Positions 7,912 through 15,907 of a stretch of DNA of 38,649 nt are shown in pieces (position 1 is the stretch's first letter; each line of letters starts with the position of its first letter). This DNA comes from Streptomyces globisporus (GTDB lineage: Bacteria; Actinomycetota; Actinomycetes; Streptomycetales; Streptomycetaceae). The stretch is taken from contig NZ_QWFA01000029.1 of NCBI RefSeq assembly GCF_003501885.1, positions 1 through 38,649 on the forward strand, read 5' to 3'. Below the pieces are notes generated by a model. It was not told the origin of the DNA, searched no databases, and worked only from the letters and a program-made list of their open reading frames with translations. Made by a program: the position numbers and the translations under genes.

Positions 7912-8134
7912 CTTCAGGTGCGAGCGCAGCGCCGAAGACGAGCCAGGAGACCCCGGTGACCAGGAGCAGGTGCCGCACGATGTGGCTCCCGCCCGGCAGG
8001 ACCACCGCCGGCAGGACCACCGCGATCACTCCCGCCGCCGCCCACACCGCGCCGCCCAGCAGGAACGCGACCGCTTTACGGGCCCGGGACGCCGGCCTCG
8101 TGGCCCGGAACCGCACCTCGGGCCGCTCCGCCAT
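7850..8134 (-). CDS. Small two-helix membrane protein of unknown function
   Basis: Predicted length is 94 residues. A basic N-terminus (MAERPEVRFRATRPASRARK) is followed by two hydrophobic helices at about 21-46 and 52-72, so a small integral membrane protein is likely. The ATG at 8134 has a GGAGG ribosome site 7 nt upstream. I do not recognise a family. The last ~22 codons run into the inverted repeat at 7832-7911. In the neighbouring frame the sequence before the repeat would end ALRSHLKHH-stop at 7903, so the C-terminus may have been altered by a frameshift or by the repeat. It lies downstream of the ABC permease on the same strand with a 113-bp gap. Confidence 0.6.
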   Translation of the reverse strand: MAERPEVRFRATRPASRARKAVAFLLGGAVWAAAGVIAVVLPAVVLPGGSHIVRHLLLVTGVSWLVFGAALAPEAPLGPVATLPPAALRATTAV

Positions 8135-8247
8135 GCCCGCGCCTCCGTCCCTGCCGCTCGTGGATCCGTCACTCACTCCAACATTCCGTGAGAGAACAGC
8201 ATGGATCGGCCGCAGGATCCGGAGGCGACGCGGGCCACCGGCCGCCG

Positions 8248-9078
8248 TTACCGGCTGAGCCGCCCGAACTTCCGTACGGCGAGCGGGAAGAACACCGAGA
8301 TGATGGCCACCGGCCAGAGCACCGCGAGGAGCCCGGCGTGCTCGGCGGCCCAGGAGCCGGTCGCGCCGCCGGGATTGCCGAACAGGTCGCGTACGGCGGT
8401 GGCGGTCGCGGACATGGGGTTCCACTCGACCACCGCGCCCAGCCAGCCCGGCATCGACGCGGGGGTGGCGAAGACGTTGGAGAGGAAGCCGACCGGCCAG
8501 ACCAGGATCTGGACCGCCGTGACCATCTCCGGCTTTCCCGCCACCATGGCGAGCTGGATGCCGACCCACAGCATCGCGAACCGCAGCAGGAGCAGCAGCC
8601 CCACCGCCCCCAGCGCGGCCGCCGCCCCGTTGTGCCAGCGCCAGCCGACCGCGTAACCGACCCCGGTCATCACGGCGAGCGAGACCACGGACTGGAGCAT
8701 GTCCGCGGCGCTGCGGCCGACCAGCACCGCGCCGGGGACCATCGGCATCGAGCGGAAGCGGTCGATGACGCCCTTGCCGAGGTCCTGGGTGACCGCGAGC
8801 ATCGTGGCCTCCAGGCCGAAGGCCATGGTCAGCGCAAGCATCCCGGGGACCAGGTACTCGGTGGGATCGCCCGCCACGCCCCGGCCGCCGCCCACCAGAT
8901 AGGTGAACATCAGGAGCAGCATCACCGGGAACACCAGGTTGACGAGGACCGCCACGGGCTGCCGGGCCCAGTGCGCCAGTTCGCGGCGGGTCATCGTCCA
9001 GGAGTCGGCCAGCGCCCAGCCGAGCCGGGAGGTCGCCCCGCCCGGTCCGGGGACCGCCGCCGTCGTCGCCGCGCTCAT
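8248..9078 (-). CDS. ABC-2 type transporter permease (DrrB-like)
   Basis: A membrane protein of 276 residues with six hydrophobic segments after a cytoplasmic N-terminus and the [14 protein letters not shown] amphipathic region. The segments [15 protein letters not shown] and [22 protein letters not shown] are typical of ABC-2 permeases that work with DrrA-type ATPases exporting drugs or lipophilic compounds. Its ATG overlaps the ATPase stop by ATGA, so translational coupling is expected and the two proteins should form one exporter. The substrate is unknown. Expression is probably controlled by the adjacent PadR protein. Confidence 0.92.
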   Translation of the reverse strand: MSAATTAAVPGPGGATSRLGWALADSWTMTRRELAHWARQPVAVLVNLVFPVMLLLMFTYLVGGGRGVAGDPTEYLVPGMLALTMAFGLEATMLAVTQDLGKGVIDRFRSMPMVPGAVLVGRSAADMLQSVVSLAVMTGVGYAVGWRWHNGAAAALGAVGLLLLLRFAMLWVGIQLAMVAGKPEMVTAVQILVWPVGFLSNVFATPASMPGWLGAVVEWNPMSATATAVRDLFGNPGGATGSWAAEHAGLLAVLWPVAIISVFFPLAVRKFGRLSR

Positions 9079-10040
9079 GCCGCCACCTCCGCCTTCTCCG
9101 TACGCCGCTCCTCGGCGGGCCGCCCGGTCAGGGACAGGAACACCTCGTCCAGGGTCGGGCGGCGCACCGCGATGTCCTCCGCCTCGATGCCCGCCTCGTC
9201 CAGCACCCGCACCGTCCGGGTCAGGGCCGCCATCCGGTCCGGTGCGGGTGCGCCGATCCGCCGCCGGTCGGGGTCGAGCGTCAGGTCCTCCCCGCCGAGC
9301 AGCGCGGCCGCTTCCGCCAGCCGGGACGCGTCGCGCAGGACGACGTCGATGCGGTCGCCGCCGACGCGGGCCTTCAGCTCGTCGGGGGTGCCCTCGGCGA
9401 CCGCCCGGCCGTGGTCGATCAGCGAGATCCGGTCGGCCAGCTGGTCCGCCTCGTCCAGATACTGAGTGGTCAGCAGCACCGTGGTGCCGCCGCCGACCAG
9501 GGACCGCACCGCGTCCCACACCTCGGTGCGGCCGCGCGGGTCGAGGCCGGTCGTCGGCTCGTCCAGGAACAGCACGTCCGGATCGGTGATCAGCGACGCG
9601 GCGAGGTCGAGCCGCCTGCGCATGCCGCCGCTGTACTGCCTGACGGCCTTGCGGCCGGTGTCCGCGAGGCCGAACCGCTCAAGGAGCTCGTCCGCCCGGC
9701 TGCCCGCACGGCGTGCGCCCAGGTGGTACAGCCGCCCGAACATCTCCAGGTTCTGCCGTCCGCCGAGTTGTTCGTCCACCGCCGCGTGCTGCCCGAGCAG
9801 CCCGATCCTGCGCCGCACCTCCCCCGCCCGCTCGCGGACGTCGAGGCCGGCCACGGTGACCCGGCCCGCGTCGTGGCGCAGCAGCGTCGACACGATCCGT
9901 ACGGCGGTGGTCTTGCCCGCTCCGTTGGGGCCGAGCACCCCGTGGACGGTGCCGCGGCCGACGACCAGGTCCAGTCCGTCCAGGGCGCGTTTCTCCCCGT
10001 ACCGCTTGTGCACTCCGTCCATGACGATCGCTTCCGTCAC
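9075..10040 (-). CDS. ABC transporter ATP-binding protein (DrrA-like)
   Basis: The nucleotide-binding subunit of the exporter, 321 residues. Walker A is GPNGAGKTT, the signature loop is [13 protein letters not shown], Walker B is [13 protein letters not shown], and the switch region reads [16 protein letters not shown], where Gln replaces the usual His, as in the daunorubicin-resistance DrrA subfamily. A DrrA-type C-terminal domain of about 90 residues follows. I chose the GTG at 10040 ([15 protein letters not shown]). The frame remains open to a TTG at 10082, but that codon lies inside a perfect operator-like palindrome. Part of a padR - ATPase - permease unit, with about 95 bp separating it from padR. 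Confidence 0.93.
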   Translation of the reverse strand: MTEAIVMDGVHKRYGEKRALDGLDLVVGRGTVHGVLGPNGAGKTTAVRIVSTLLRHDAGRVTVAGLDVRERAGEVRRRIGLLGQHAAVDEQLGGRQNLEMFGRLYHLGARRAGSRADELLERFGLADTGRKAVRQYSGGMRRRLDLAASLITDPDVLFLDEPTTGLDPRGRTEVWDAVRSLVGGGTTVLLTTQYLDEADQLADRISLIDHGRAVAEGTPDELKARVGGDRIDVVLRDASRLAEAAALLGGEDLTLDPDRRRIGAPAPDRMAALTRTVRVLDEAGIEAEDIAVRRPTLDEVFLSLTGRPAEERRTEKAEVAA

Positions 10041-10075
10041 GTTCCCCGCCGCCCTTCCACGCTTCACCACGCTTG

Positions 10076-10091
10076 TAGTCAAACTTGACTA
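10076..10091. promoter_or_regulatory. Perfect palindrome, candidate PadR operator A
   Basis: TAGTCAAACTTGACTA is a 7-bp perfect inverted repeat around AC. It lies 36 bp upstream of the ATPase start in the gap after padR and shares the TCAA-N2-TTGA core with two other sites in this locus. Confidence 0.7.
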
Positions 10092-10124
10092 GCAGTGCGA
10101 AAGTAAACCCTGCTGCGGCATTCG

Positions 10125-10134
10125 TCAAACTTGA
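10125..10134. promoter_or_regulatory. Candidate PadR operator B at the padR stop codon
   Basis: TCAAACTTGA, the same core as operator A including the AC centre, abuts the TAA stop of padR (10137-10135). Together with operator A it brackets the promoter-sized gap in front of the ATPase gene, 49 bp centre to centre. Confidence 0.6.
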
Positions 10135-10776
10135 TTACTCGTCGTCCCCGGGGTCGCGCACCCCGGTGGCGTAGGGGTTCTCCTCGTCGTCGGCGAGCAC
10201 CCCGACGAACGGGTCACCCTCGCCCGCGAAGGTGTACGCGCCCCCCTCGATACGGGCGATCAGGCCCCGGGTCCACTCCGCGCCGCTGTCCGCCGAGTGC
10301 ACCCACAGGTTCATGATCTCGCCGATATGACCGAGGGATTCGGGGCCTTCCTCGGGGGTGTAGTACTCGGTGACCGCCTCGCGCCACTCGCGGATGCCCT
10401 CGATCCGCTCCTTGAGCAGCGCGACCGCCTCCTCGCGGGGCAGGTCGACGACGAAGCCGACCGCCGCCGAGAGGACGTCCATGTTCCGGTCGTAGGAGCG
10501 GATGGCGTCCCGGAGCAGGGCGCGGTACTCCTCAAGACCCTTCTCCGTGACCTCGTACTCGGTGCGCGGCGGGCCGCCGGCCGTGGAGGGGGCCGTCTCG
10601 TGCGCGAGGAGCAGCCCCTGCTTCGCCATCTGCTTCAGGGCGTGGTAGATCGACCCGGGCTTGGCGTTGGACCACTCGTGCGCGCCCCAGTACTCCAGGT
10701 CGTTGCGGACCTGATAGCCGTGCGCGCGACCGTGCATGCGCACGGCGCCGAGGACCAGCAGCCGGATCGCGGACAT
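10135..10776 (-). CDS. PadR family transcriptional regulator
   Basis: A dimeric winged-helix repressor-type protein of 213 residues. The N-terminal PadR domain (SAIRLLVLGAVRMHGRAHGYQVRNDLE ... PGSIYHALKQMAKQGLL) covers about 1-85; the C-terminal half is helical and fits the Vir_act_alpha_C dimerisation region. PadR proteins adjacent to ABC exporters usually repress them until a substrate drug binds. The ATG at 10776 has an AAGGAG site 5 nt upstream. One operator-like palindrome lies directly before it (inside the end of the MFS gene) and two after it, which suggests autoregulation and control of the exporter. Confidence 0.93.
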   Translation of the reverse strand: MSAIRLLVLGAVRMHGRAHGYQVRNDLEYWGAHEWSNAKPGSIYHALKQMAKQGLLLAHETAPSTAGGPPRTEYEVTEKGLEEYRALLRDAIRSYDRNMDVLSAAVGFVVDLPREEAVALLKERIEGIREWREAVTEYYTPEEGPESLGHIGEIMNLWVHSADSGAEWTRGLIARIEGGAYTFAGEGDPFVGVLADDEENPYATGVRDPGDDE

Positions 10777-10791
10777 GGCACTCCTTCGTAT

Positions 10792-10804
10792 TCAACTTTG
10801 ACTA
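10792..10804. promoter_or_regulatory. Candidate PadR operator C upstream of padR
   Basis: TCAACTTTGACTA has the TCAA-N2-TTGA core and the same CTA flank as operator A. It lies 16 bp before the padR start and contains the stop codon of the MFS gene. Confidence 0.6.
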
Positions 10805-12111
10805 GGGTAGCCCCGCCCGCTTGCGTCCGGGCGGCAGGTGTGCCCTCGCATCCGGACGGCGGGGGCCAGCAGGGCCGCGACCAGGCATCCCGCCGCCAGC
10901 GCCGCCCACACCACGTCGTAACTGCCGAACACGTCCCGGGCGGTGGCCCCGAGGAACGCCGACGCGCCCGCGCCCAGTTGGTGGGCGGCGTTCGTCCAGC
11001 CGAAGACGATGGGGCCGTCCTCCCCGTACACCCGGCGGGCCAGCTCGATGACGGGCGGCACGGTCGCGACGTCGACGAGCCCGTAGACCGCCACGAACAG
11101 GAGCATGGGGGCCGTGACCGTGGAGGTGAACACCAGGGGCAGAGCAAGGAGGGTGAGCGCGCGGACGGCGAAGCAGACGGTCAGCACACGGCGCGGGTCG
11201 AGCCGGTCGGTCAGCCAGCCGGCCGGCAGCGCACCGAGGGCGGAGAAGATCCCGATCAGGGACAGCAGCGAGGCCGCCGCCGTGGCCCGCATGCCGTGAT
11301 CGTGCGCGGCGGGCGCCCAGTTGGACCACATGATGCCGTTGGTGGACGCCCCGCAGAGCGCGAACACCCCGGCCAGCAGCCAGAACGGGCCGGTGCGCGC
11401 CGCCCGCAGGAGCACCTTCACCGTGCGCGTGGCCGCTCCGGCGGCCGGGGGCGGCTTCTCCACGAACTCCGCCGCCCCGTAAGGCTTCACGCCCGCCTCG
11501 GCCGGGTGGTCGCGCAGCAGCAGGAACACCAGGGCGGCCACCGCCAGGGCCACGAGCGCCAGCGTCACCACCGGCGGACGCCAGCCGTGCCGGTCGACGG
11601 ACCGGGCGAGGAGGGGCAGGAAGAGCAGCTGGCCCAGATGGCCGGAGGAGCTGAGCGCACCGGTGACCAGCGAGCGCCGCCGGTCGAACCAGCGGGCGGT
11701 GACCCCGGCGGCGAACGTCATGGTCAGGCAGCCGCTGCCGAGACCGATGAGCACACCCCAGTACGCGACCAGCTGCCAGGGCCGCGCCATCACGCCGGTG
11801 AGCAGGGCCCCCGCCGCGACCAGGAGCAGCGCGCCCATGACCACCCGGCGGGTCCCGATCCGGTCCATCAGCGCCGCCGCGAACGGGGCGGTGAGGCCGT
11901 AGAGCACCATGTTCACCGAGGCGGCGAGCGCGATCTGCCCGCGCTCCCAGCCGTACTCCTGGTGCAGGGGCGTCACCAGCAGACCGGGCACGGTGGTGAA
12001 CGCGCCCGCCGTGACGATCGCCGCGCCGGCGACGGCGGCCATCAGCCACGCGCGGTGGATACGGGCGGACGGGGTCTTCGTCGAGGTCGAGATCGCGGTC
12101 GATGAGGCCAT
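10792..12111 (-). CDS. MFS transporter
   Basis: A membrane protein of 439 residues with twelve hydrophobic segments. The MFS loop 2-3 motif appears as DRIGTRRVVMGALLL and its second-half equivalent as DRLDPRRVLTV. The overall pattern resembles monocarboxylate/oxalate-formate or drug-efflux type MFS proteins; the substrate is unknown. The ATG at 12111 is the most likely start, although no strong ribosome site precedes it. The stop codon lies inside the candidate operator of padR, only 15 bp from the padR start, so read-through into padR is possible. A DJ-1/AraC regulator starts 70 bp away on the other strand and is its obvious candidate controller. Confidence 0.9.
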   Translation of the reverse strand: MASSTAISTSTKTPSARIHRAWLMAAVAGAAIVTAGAFTTVPGLLVTPLHQEYGWERGQIALAASVNMVLYGLTAPFAAALMDRIGTRRVVMGALLLVAAGALLTGVMARPWQLVAYWGVLIGLGSGCLTMTFAAGVTARWFDRRRSLVTGALSSSGHLGQLLFLPLLARSVDRHGWRPPVVTLALVALAVAALVFLLLRDHPAEAGVKPYGAAEFVEKPPPAAGAATRTVKVLLRAARTGPFWLLAGVFALCGASTNGIMWSNWAPAAHDHGMRATAAASLLSLIGIFSALGALPAGWLTDRLDPRRVLTVCFAVRALTLLALPLVFTSTVTAPMLLFVAVYGLVDVATVPPVIELARRVYGEDGPIVFGWTNAAHQLGAGASAFLGATARDVFGSYDVVWAALAAGCLVAALLAPAVRMRGHTCRPDASGRGYPSQS

Positions 12112-12181
12112 GGAATCAGCGTCGCGAGCGTGGGCCGCCCTCACGAGTGTCCCGATGGACCAGGTGCGCAAGGATATGGCC

Positions 12182-13183
12182 ATGACGGTCTTCACCCACC
12201 CCGGGCGGCACCGCGTCGCCGTGCTCGCCCGCGCGGTCCTGCTCCCCATCGAGCTGGGCATCGTCCACCAGCTCTTCGGCCAGGCCCGGCAGGGGGCGTC
12301 GGCCGACGGCGAGCCGCTGTACGAGGTCGCCACCTGCTCCCCCACGCCCGGCGACGTGCGCACGGACGGCGATTTCACCGTGGCCGTCGCGCACGGGCCC
12401 GAGGCGCTGGCCGAGGCCGACACGGTGATCGTGCTGTCGTCGTACGAGGACTACGTCCAGGAGACGCCCGCGCTCCCGGCCCCGCTGGCGGAGGCGCTCG
12501 CGCTGATCCGGCCCGGCGTGCGGGTGGCGTCGATCTGCACCGGCGCGTTCGTGCTGGCCTCGGCCGGGCTCCTCGACGGGCACACGGCCACCACGCACTG
12601 GCGGTACACGGACCTGTTCGCCCGGCTCTTCCCCCGCGTCGGGCTGGACCCGGACGTCCTCTACACGGACGGGGGCTCCGTCTTGACCTCAGCAGGCTGC
12701 GCGGCCGGGATGGACCTGTGCCTGCACATGATCCGCCGCGACCACGGAACGGCCGTGGCCAACGACGTGGCCCGGCGCACGGTCGTGCCGCCCCACCGCG
12801 AGGGCGGCCAGGTGCAGTACATCCGGCGGCCGGTGCCCGGGCGGTCGGCCCCGGGGACCTCGGCCGCCCGCGACTGGGCGCTGCGGCGGCTCCAGGACCC
12901 GATCACGCTGGGGCAGCTGGCGGCCCGGGAGTCGATGAGCGTGCGGCACTTCACCCGGCGGTTCCGGGAGGAGGTCGGCCTGACGCCCATGGACTGGCTG
13001 GCCCGGCAACGTATCGAGCTGGCCCGGGAGTTGCTGGAGGAGTCGGACACGCCCGTGGAGCAGGTGGCCGCCCGAACCGGGCTCGGCACGGCGGCCAATC
13101 TGCGCCGGCACTTCCATCAGGCGCTGGGCGTCTCGCCGACCGCCTACCGCACCACGTTCCGGGGGCCGCAGCACCGGTCATGA
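12182..13183 (+). CDS. GlxA-type transcriptional regulator (DJ-1/PfpI domain plus AraC HTH)
   Basis: The protein has 333 residues. Residues 1 to about 175 form a DJ-1/PfpI (class I glutamine amidotransferase-like) domain, with ASICTGAFVLASAGLLDGHTATTHW holding the nucleophile-elbow cysteine region. Residues about 225-320 are an AraC-type double helix-turn-helix (LGQLAARESMSVRHFTRRFREEVG, then VAARTGLGTAANLRRHFHQALGVSPTAYR). Such proteins sense small metabolites and activate or repress neighbouring genes. The ATG at 12182 has AAGGA 7 nt upstream; an ATG two codons earlier is possible. It is divergent from the MFS gene and converges on the aldehyde dehydrogenase gene with an 8-bp gap. Confidence 0.92.
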   Translation: MTVFTHPGRHRVAVLARAVLLPIELGIVHQLFGQARQGASADGEPLYEVATCSPTPGDVRTDGDFTVAVAHGPEALAEADTVIVLSSYEDYVQETPALPAPLAEALALIRPGVRVASICTGAFVLASAGLLDGHTATTHWRYTDLFARLFPRVGLDPDVLYTDGGSVLTSAGCAAGMDLCLHMIRRDHGTAVANDVARRTVVPPHREGGQVQYIRRPVPGRSAPGTSAARDWALRRLQDPITLGQLAARESMSVRHFTRRFREEVGLTPMDWLARQRIELARELLEESDTPVEQVAARTGLGTAANLRRHFHQALGVSPTAYRTTFRGPQHRS

Positions 13184-13191
13184 CGCCCCCG

Positions 13192-14649
13192 TCAGTAGGG
13201 GAAGACCGAGCGGCCGTGCTGGATCGACATCCACCGCTGTGTGGTGAACGCCTCCACCACCGCCTCGCCGTTCAGCCGTCCCACCCCGGACGTCTTCTCG
13301 CCGCCGAACGCGACCAGCGGATCGTCCTGCACGGTGGAGTCGTTGACGTGGAACATGCCGCTGACGATGCGCTGGGCGAACTTCACGCCGCGCTCCGCGT
13401 CCTGCGTGTGGACCGCGCCGCTGAGTCCGTACGGACCCTCGTTGACGATCCGTACGGCTTCCTCCTCGCCGTCGAACGTCATCAGCAGGGCCACCGGGCC
13501 CAGGATCTCCTGCTGGAGCAGCGGGGAGTCCTCCGCGAGGCCGGCGAGGACGGTGGGTCCGACGACGTTGCCGACAGTCCGGCCCCGGACGAGGGCCGTC
13601 GCGCCGTCCTCGATCGCCCGGTCCACCAACGCGTCAAGCGCGTCGGCCTGGAAGGCGTTGATGACGGGCCCGATCCGGGTCTCCGGGTCCCTCGGGTCGC
13701 CGGCCCGGAGCGCGGCCACCTCGGCGGTGAACTTCTCGGTGAACTCCTCGGACACCGACCGGTCCACCAGGATCCGGTTGGCCGCCATACTGACCTGCCC
13801 CTGGTGCAGGAAGCGGCTGAAGACGGCGGACCGGACCGCGTAGTCGATGTCGGCGTCCTCCAGCACCACCAGGGCGCTGTTCCCGCTCAGTTCGAGGATG
13901 GTCCGCTTGAAGGCGCCGGCCGCCGTGGCGGCGATGTGCCGACCGACCCGGTCGGAGCCGGTGAACGAGATCACCTTGGGCACGGGGTGCTCGATGAATG
14001 CGTCGCCGATCTCGGCGCTGTCGGTGATCACCACGTTGAGCAGCCCGGCCGGAAGCCCGGCGTCCTCGAATATCTTCGCTATCAGACCGCCGCCGACGAC
14101 AGGTGCGTTCTGATGGGGCTTCACGACGACCGCGTTGCCGAGTGCCAGGGCGGGTGCGACGGACTTCATCGTCACCAGGAAAGGGAAGTTGAAGGCGCTG
14201 ATGACCCCGACGACGCCGACGGGCAGCCGGTAGAGCCGGTTCTCCCGGCCGTCCCCCACTGCGGGCAGCAGCCGCCCGGTGGGCCGCAGCGCCTGGCGGA
14301 TCGCCTCGCGCAGGAACTCGGTGGCACTGTCGACCTCGTACCGTGCGCGCGGCCGGGTGCCGCCCAGTTCGTCGATGATCGTTTCGGCGATCTCCTCGGC
14401 GCGCTCGCCGGTGATGGCGAGGGCGCGCTCGAGGACGGCACGCCGCTCGTACGGGTTGACCCCGGCCCATTCCTGCTGCGCCCGCTCGGCGGCCCGGTAG
14501 GCCCGGTCGACCTCCAGCGCGGTGGCCACGGTGACGGCGGCGAGTTTCTCACCGTTGTAGGGATTGAAATCGATGATGTCCCACGAGCCGCTGCCGGTCA
14601 GCCACTCGCCGTCGATGTACTGGTGGGCCAGTTCATGGAAGAAGGACAT
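13192..14649 (-). CDS. Aldehyde dehydrogenase-fold protein with Ser at the catalytic Cys position
   Basis: The protein has 485 residues and aligns by eye along the NAD-dependent aldehyde dehydrogenase family, closest to benzaldehyde dehydrogenase types. Landmarks are NFPFLVTMKSVAPALALGNAVVVKP (oxyanion Asn and NAD-binding Lys), FTGSDRVGRHIA, the general-base glutamate Glu253 in ILELSGNSALVVL, and EILGPVALLMTF. At the nucleophile position the sequence is HQGQVSMAANRI: residue 287 is Ser (AGT) where the family has Cys. The Glu-to-nucleophile spacing of 34 equals that of classical enzymes (268 and 302), so the alignment is secure. Oxidation through a thiohemiacetal should be impaired. ELGG is also changed to ELSG. 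The ATG at 14649 has AAGGG upstream. Confidence 0.88.
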   Translation of the reverse strand: MSFFHELAHQYIDGEWLTGSGSWDIIDFNPYNGEKLAAVTVATALEVDRAYRAAERAQQEWAGVNPYERRAVLERALAITGERAEEIAETIIDELGGTRPRARYEVDSATEFLREAIRQALRPTGRLLPAVGDGRENRLYRLPVGVVGVISAFNFPFLVTMKSVAPALALGNAVVVKPHQNAPVVGGGLIAKIFEDAGLPAGLLNVVITDSAEIGDAFIEHPVPKVISFTGSDRVGRHIAATAAGAFKRTILELSGNSALVVLEDADIDYAVRSAVFSRFLHQGQVSMAANRILVDRSVSEEFTEKFTAEVAALRAGDPRDPETRIGPVINAFQADALDALVDRAIEDGATALVRGRTVGNVVGPTVLAGLAEDSPLLQQEILGPVALLMTFDGEEEAVRIVNEGPYGLSGAVHTQDAERGVKFAQRIVSGMFHVNDSTVQDDPLVAFGGEKTSGVGRLNGEAVVEAFTTQRWMSIQHGRSVFPY

Positions 14650-14707
14650 GCAATCCCTTACTGCAGGCGTTCGCAGACTCCTGATGCGACGTCATCGTAA
14701 CGAGAAA

Positions 14708-15571
14708 TTACGTCAGTTGGAGTAGTCCGCGCAGAAGATCCCGGCTCTCTTCCGGAGCCGGACTCTCCTGGGCGAGGCCCGTCATCGCCTTTTCGTACTG
14801 CGCGACTTCTTCGGGCTTGTCCAGATAGAGCGCGCTCGTCAGCTGCTCCAAATAGACAATGTCCGACAGATCGGATTCCGGAAAACGCAGCATCGTGAAT
14901 GAGCCGCTCTCGCCCGCATGGCCGCCGTGACTGAAGGGCATGACCTGGAGCGTGATGTTCGGCTGCTCCGACATATCGATCAGATGCCGCAATTGGGCGC
15001 GCATGACCTCACGGTCGCCGTACGGGCGGCGCAGGGCCGCCTCGTCGAGCACGGCGTGGAACGTCGGGGCGCGCTCCGAGACGAGGGCCTTCTGGCGCTC
15101 CAGGCGCAGGGCGACACGGCGGTCGATCTCGGCGGGCGAGGCTCCGCGCATCCCGCGCGAGACGACGGCGTGGGCGTACGCCTCGGTCTGCAACAGCCCG
15201 TGGACGAACTGGACTTCAAAGATACGGATGAGGGATGCGGCGCCCTCCAGGCCGATGTACGTCTGGAACCAGCCGGGCAGCACATCGCCGTAACTGTGCC
15301 ACCAGCCCGCCACGTTGGCCTCGCGGGCCAGGCCGAGAAGGGAGTCGCGCTCCGCCTCGTCGGCCACTCCGTAGAGCGTGAGCAGGTCCTCGACGTCCCT
15401 GGCCTTGAAGCTCACCCGTCCCAACTCCATGCGGCTGATCTTCGATTCGGAGGCCCGGATCGAGTAGCCGGCCGCCTCACGGGTGATACCGCGCGACTCC
15501 CGCAGCCTCCTGAGCTGAGAGCCCAGGAGGATGCGCCGCACCACCGATCCACTCGACTCGCCTGCCGACAC
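14708..15571 (-). CDS. XRE-family regulator with DUF5753-type sensor region (WhiJ-like)
   Basis: The protein has 287 residues. An N-terminal helix-turn-helix (LGSQLRRLRESRGITREAAGYSIRASESKISRMELG) is followed by a ~190-residue region of the kind found in Streptomyces WhiJ-like regulators (VAGWWHSYGDVLPGWFQTYIGLE, then FVHGLLQTEAYAHAVV, and PNITLQVMPFSHGGHAG). It pairs here with an ATPase and a DUF397 gene, the classic trio whose whiJ member affects sporulation timing. I chose the GTG at 15571, preceded by GGGAGGG at 8 nt; ATGs at 15589 and 15604 are longer alternatives. The aldehyde dehydrogenase gene begins 58 bp downstream on the same strand. Confidence 0.9.
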   Translation of the reverse strand: MSAGESSGSVVRRILLGSQLRRLRESRGITREAAGYSIRASESKISRMELGRVSFKARDVEDLLTLYGVADEAERDSLLGLAREANVAGWWHSYGDVLPGWFQTYIGLEGAASLIRIFEVQFVHGLLQTEAYAHAVVSRGMRGASPAEIDRRVALRLERQKALVSERAPTFHAVLDEAALRRPYGDREVMRAQLRHLIDMSEQPNITLQVMPFSHGGHAGESGSFTMLRFPESDLSDIVYLEQLTSALYLDKPEEVAQYEKAMTGLAQESPAPEESRDLLRGLLQLT

Positions 15572-15907
15572 TGGCCCGACCCTCCCCATCGATCTCCCTG
15601 GCACCGGAGCCCCCCGGAACCCCGACTGCCGGATTCTGCCACCAAAACGCTTCAGCCCGTACTCATTCGATTACGGAAATGAGAAGACGTCCAAAAAGCT
15701 CCGAAACTGACCCCGGGAAGAAATGCCCCGTAACCACCACGGTATCGGGCAGGTCCGGCGCGTGCACGTGCATCTGCCCTTGCATCTGCTGTGCGCATTC
15801 GGAACCATGGTCCCCGCGCACCTGCGTGCTCGTGTTGTGCCGCTGTACCCCCCGCAGTACCGCTACAGGCAGTGCCGCTACAGCCGCGAATCCCGGGAGT
15901 GCCTCGT
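15572..15907. other. Divergent intergenic region of the WhiJ-like regulator and the ATPase gene
   Basis: This is 336 bp without a convincing gene. It contains a locally A-rich patch (15670-15725) likely to hold promoters and the TGCA-rich element at 15761-15789. The stretch between that element and the ATPase start has no clear coding character. Confidence 0.6.
15761..15789. promoter_or_regulatory. TGCACGTGCA element, copy 1
   Basis: It starts CGTGCACGTGCATCTGC and contains the perfect palindrome TGCACGTGCA plus two direct copies of TGCATCTGC spaced 12 bp. An inverted copy, identical at 23 of 25 positions, lies at 16783-16807 in front of the DUF397 gene. Binding by the WhiJ-like regulator is inferred. 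Confidence 0.65.

Noticed and set aside
10041..10082. Upstream TTG start for the ABC ATPase
   Set aside because: The TTG lies inside a perfect operator-like palindrome and adds residues not typical of DrrA-like proteins.
8248..10776. Antibiotic biosynthesis cluster around the DrrA/DrrB-like exporter
   Set aside because: No biosynthetic enzymes flank it; the PadR-ABC set stands alone as a typical drug-responsive exporter.
12130..14700. An 856-codon plus-strand frame across the AraC and aldehyde dehydrogenase genes
   Set aside because: It overlaps two clearly real genes in other frames and encodes a Gly/Arg/Ala-rich sequence without domains.
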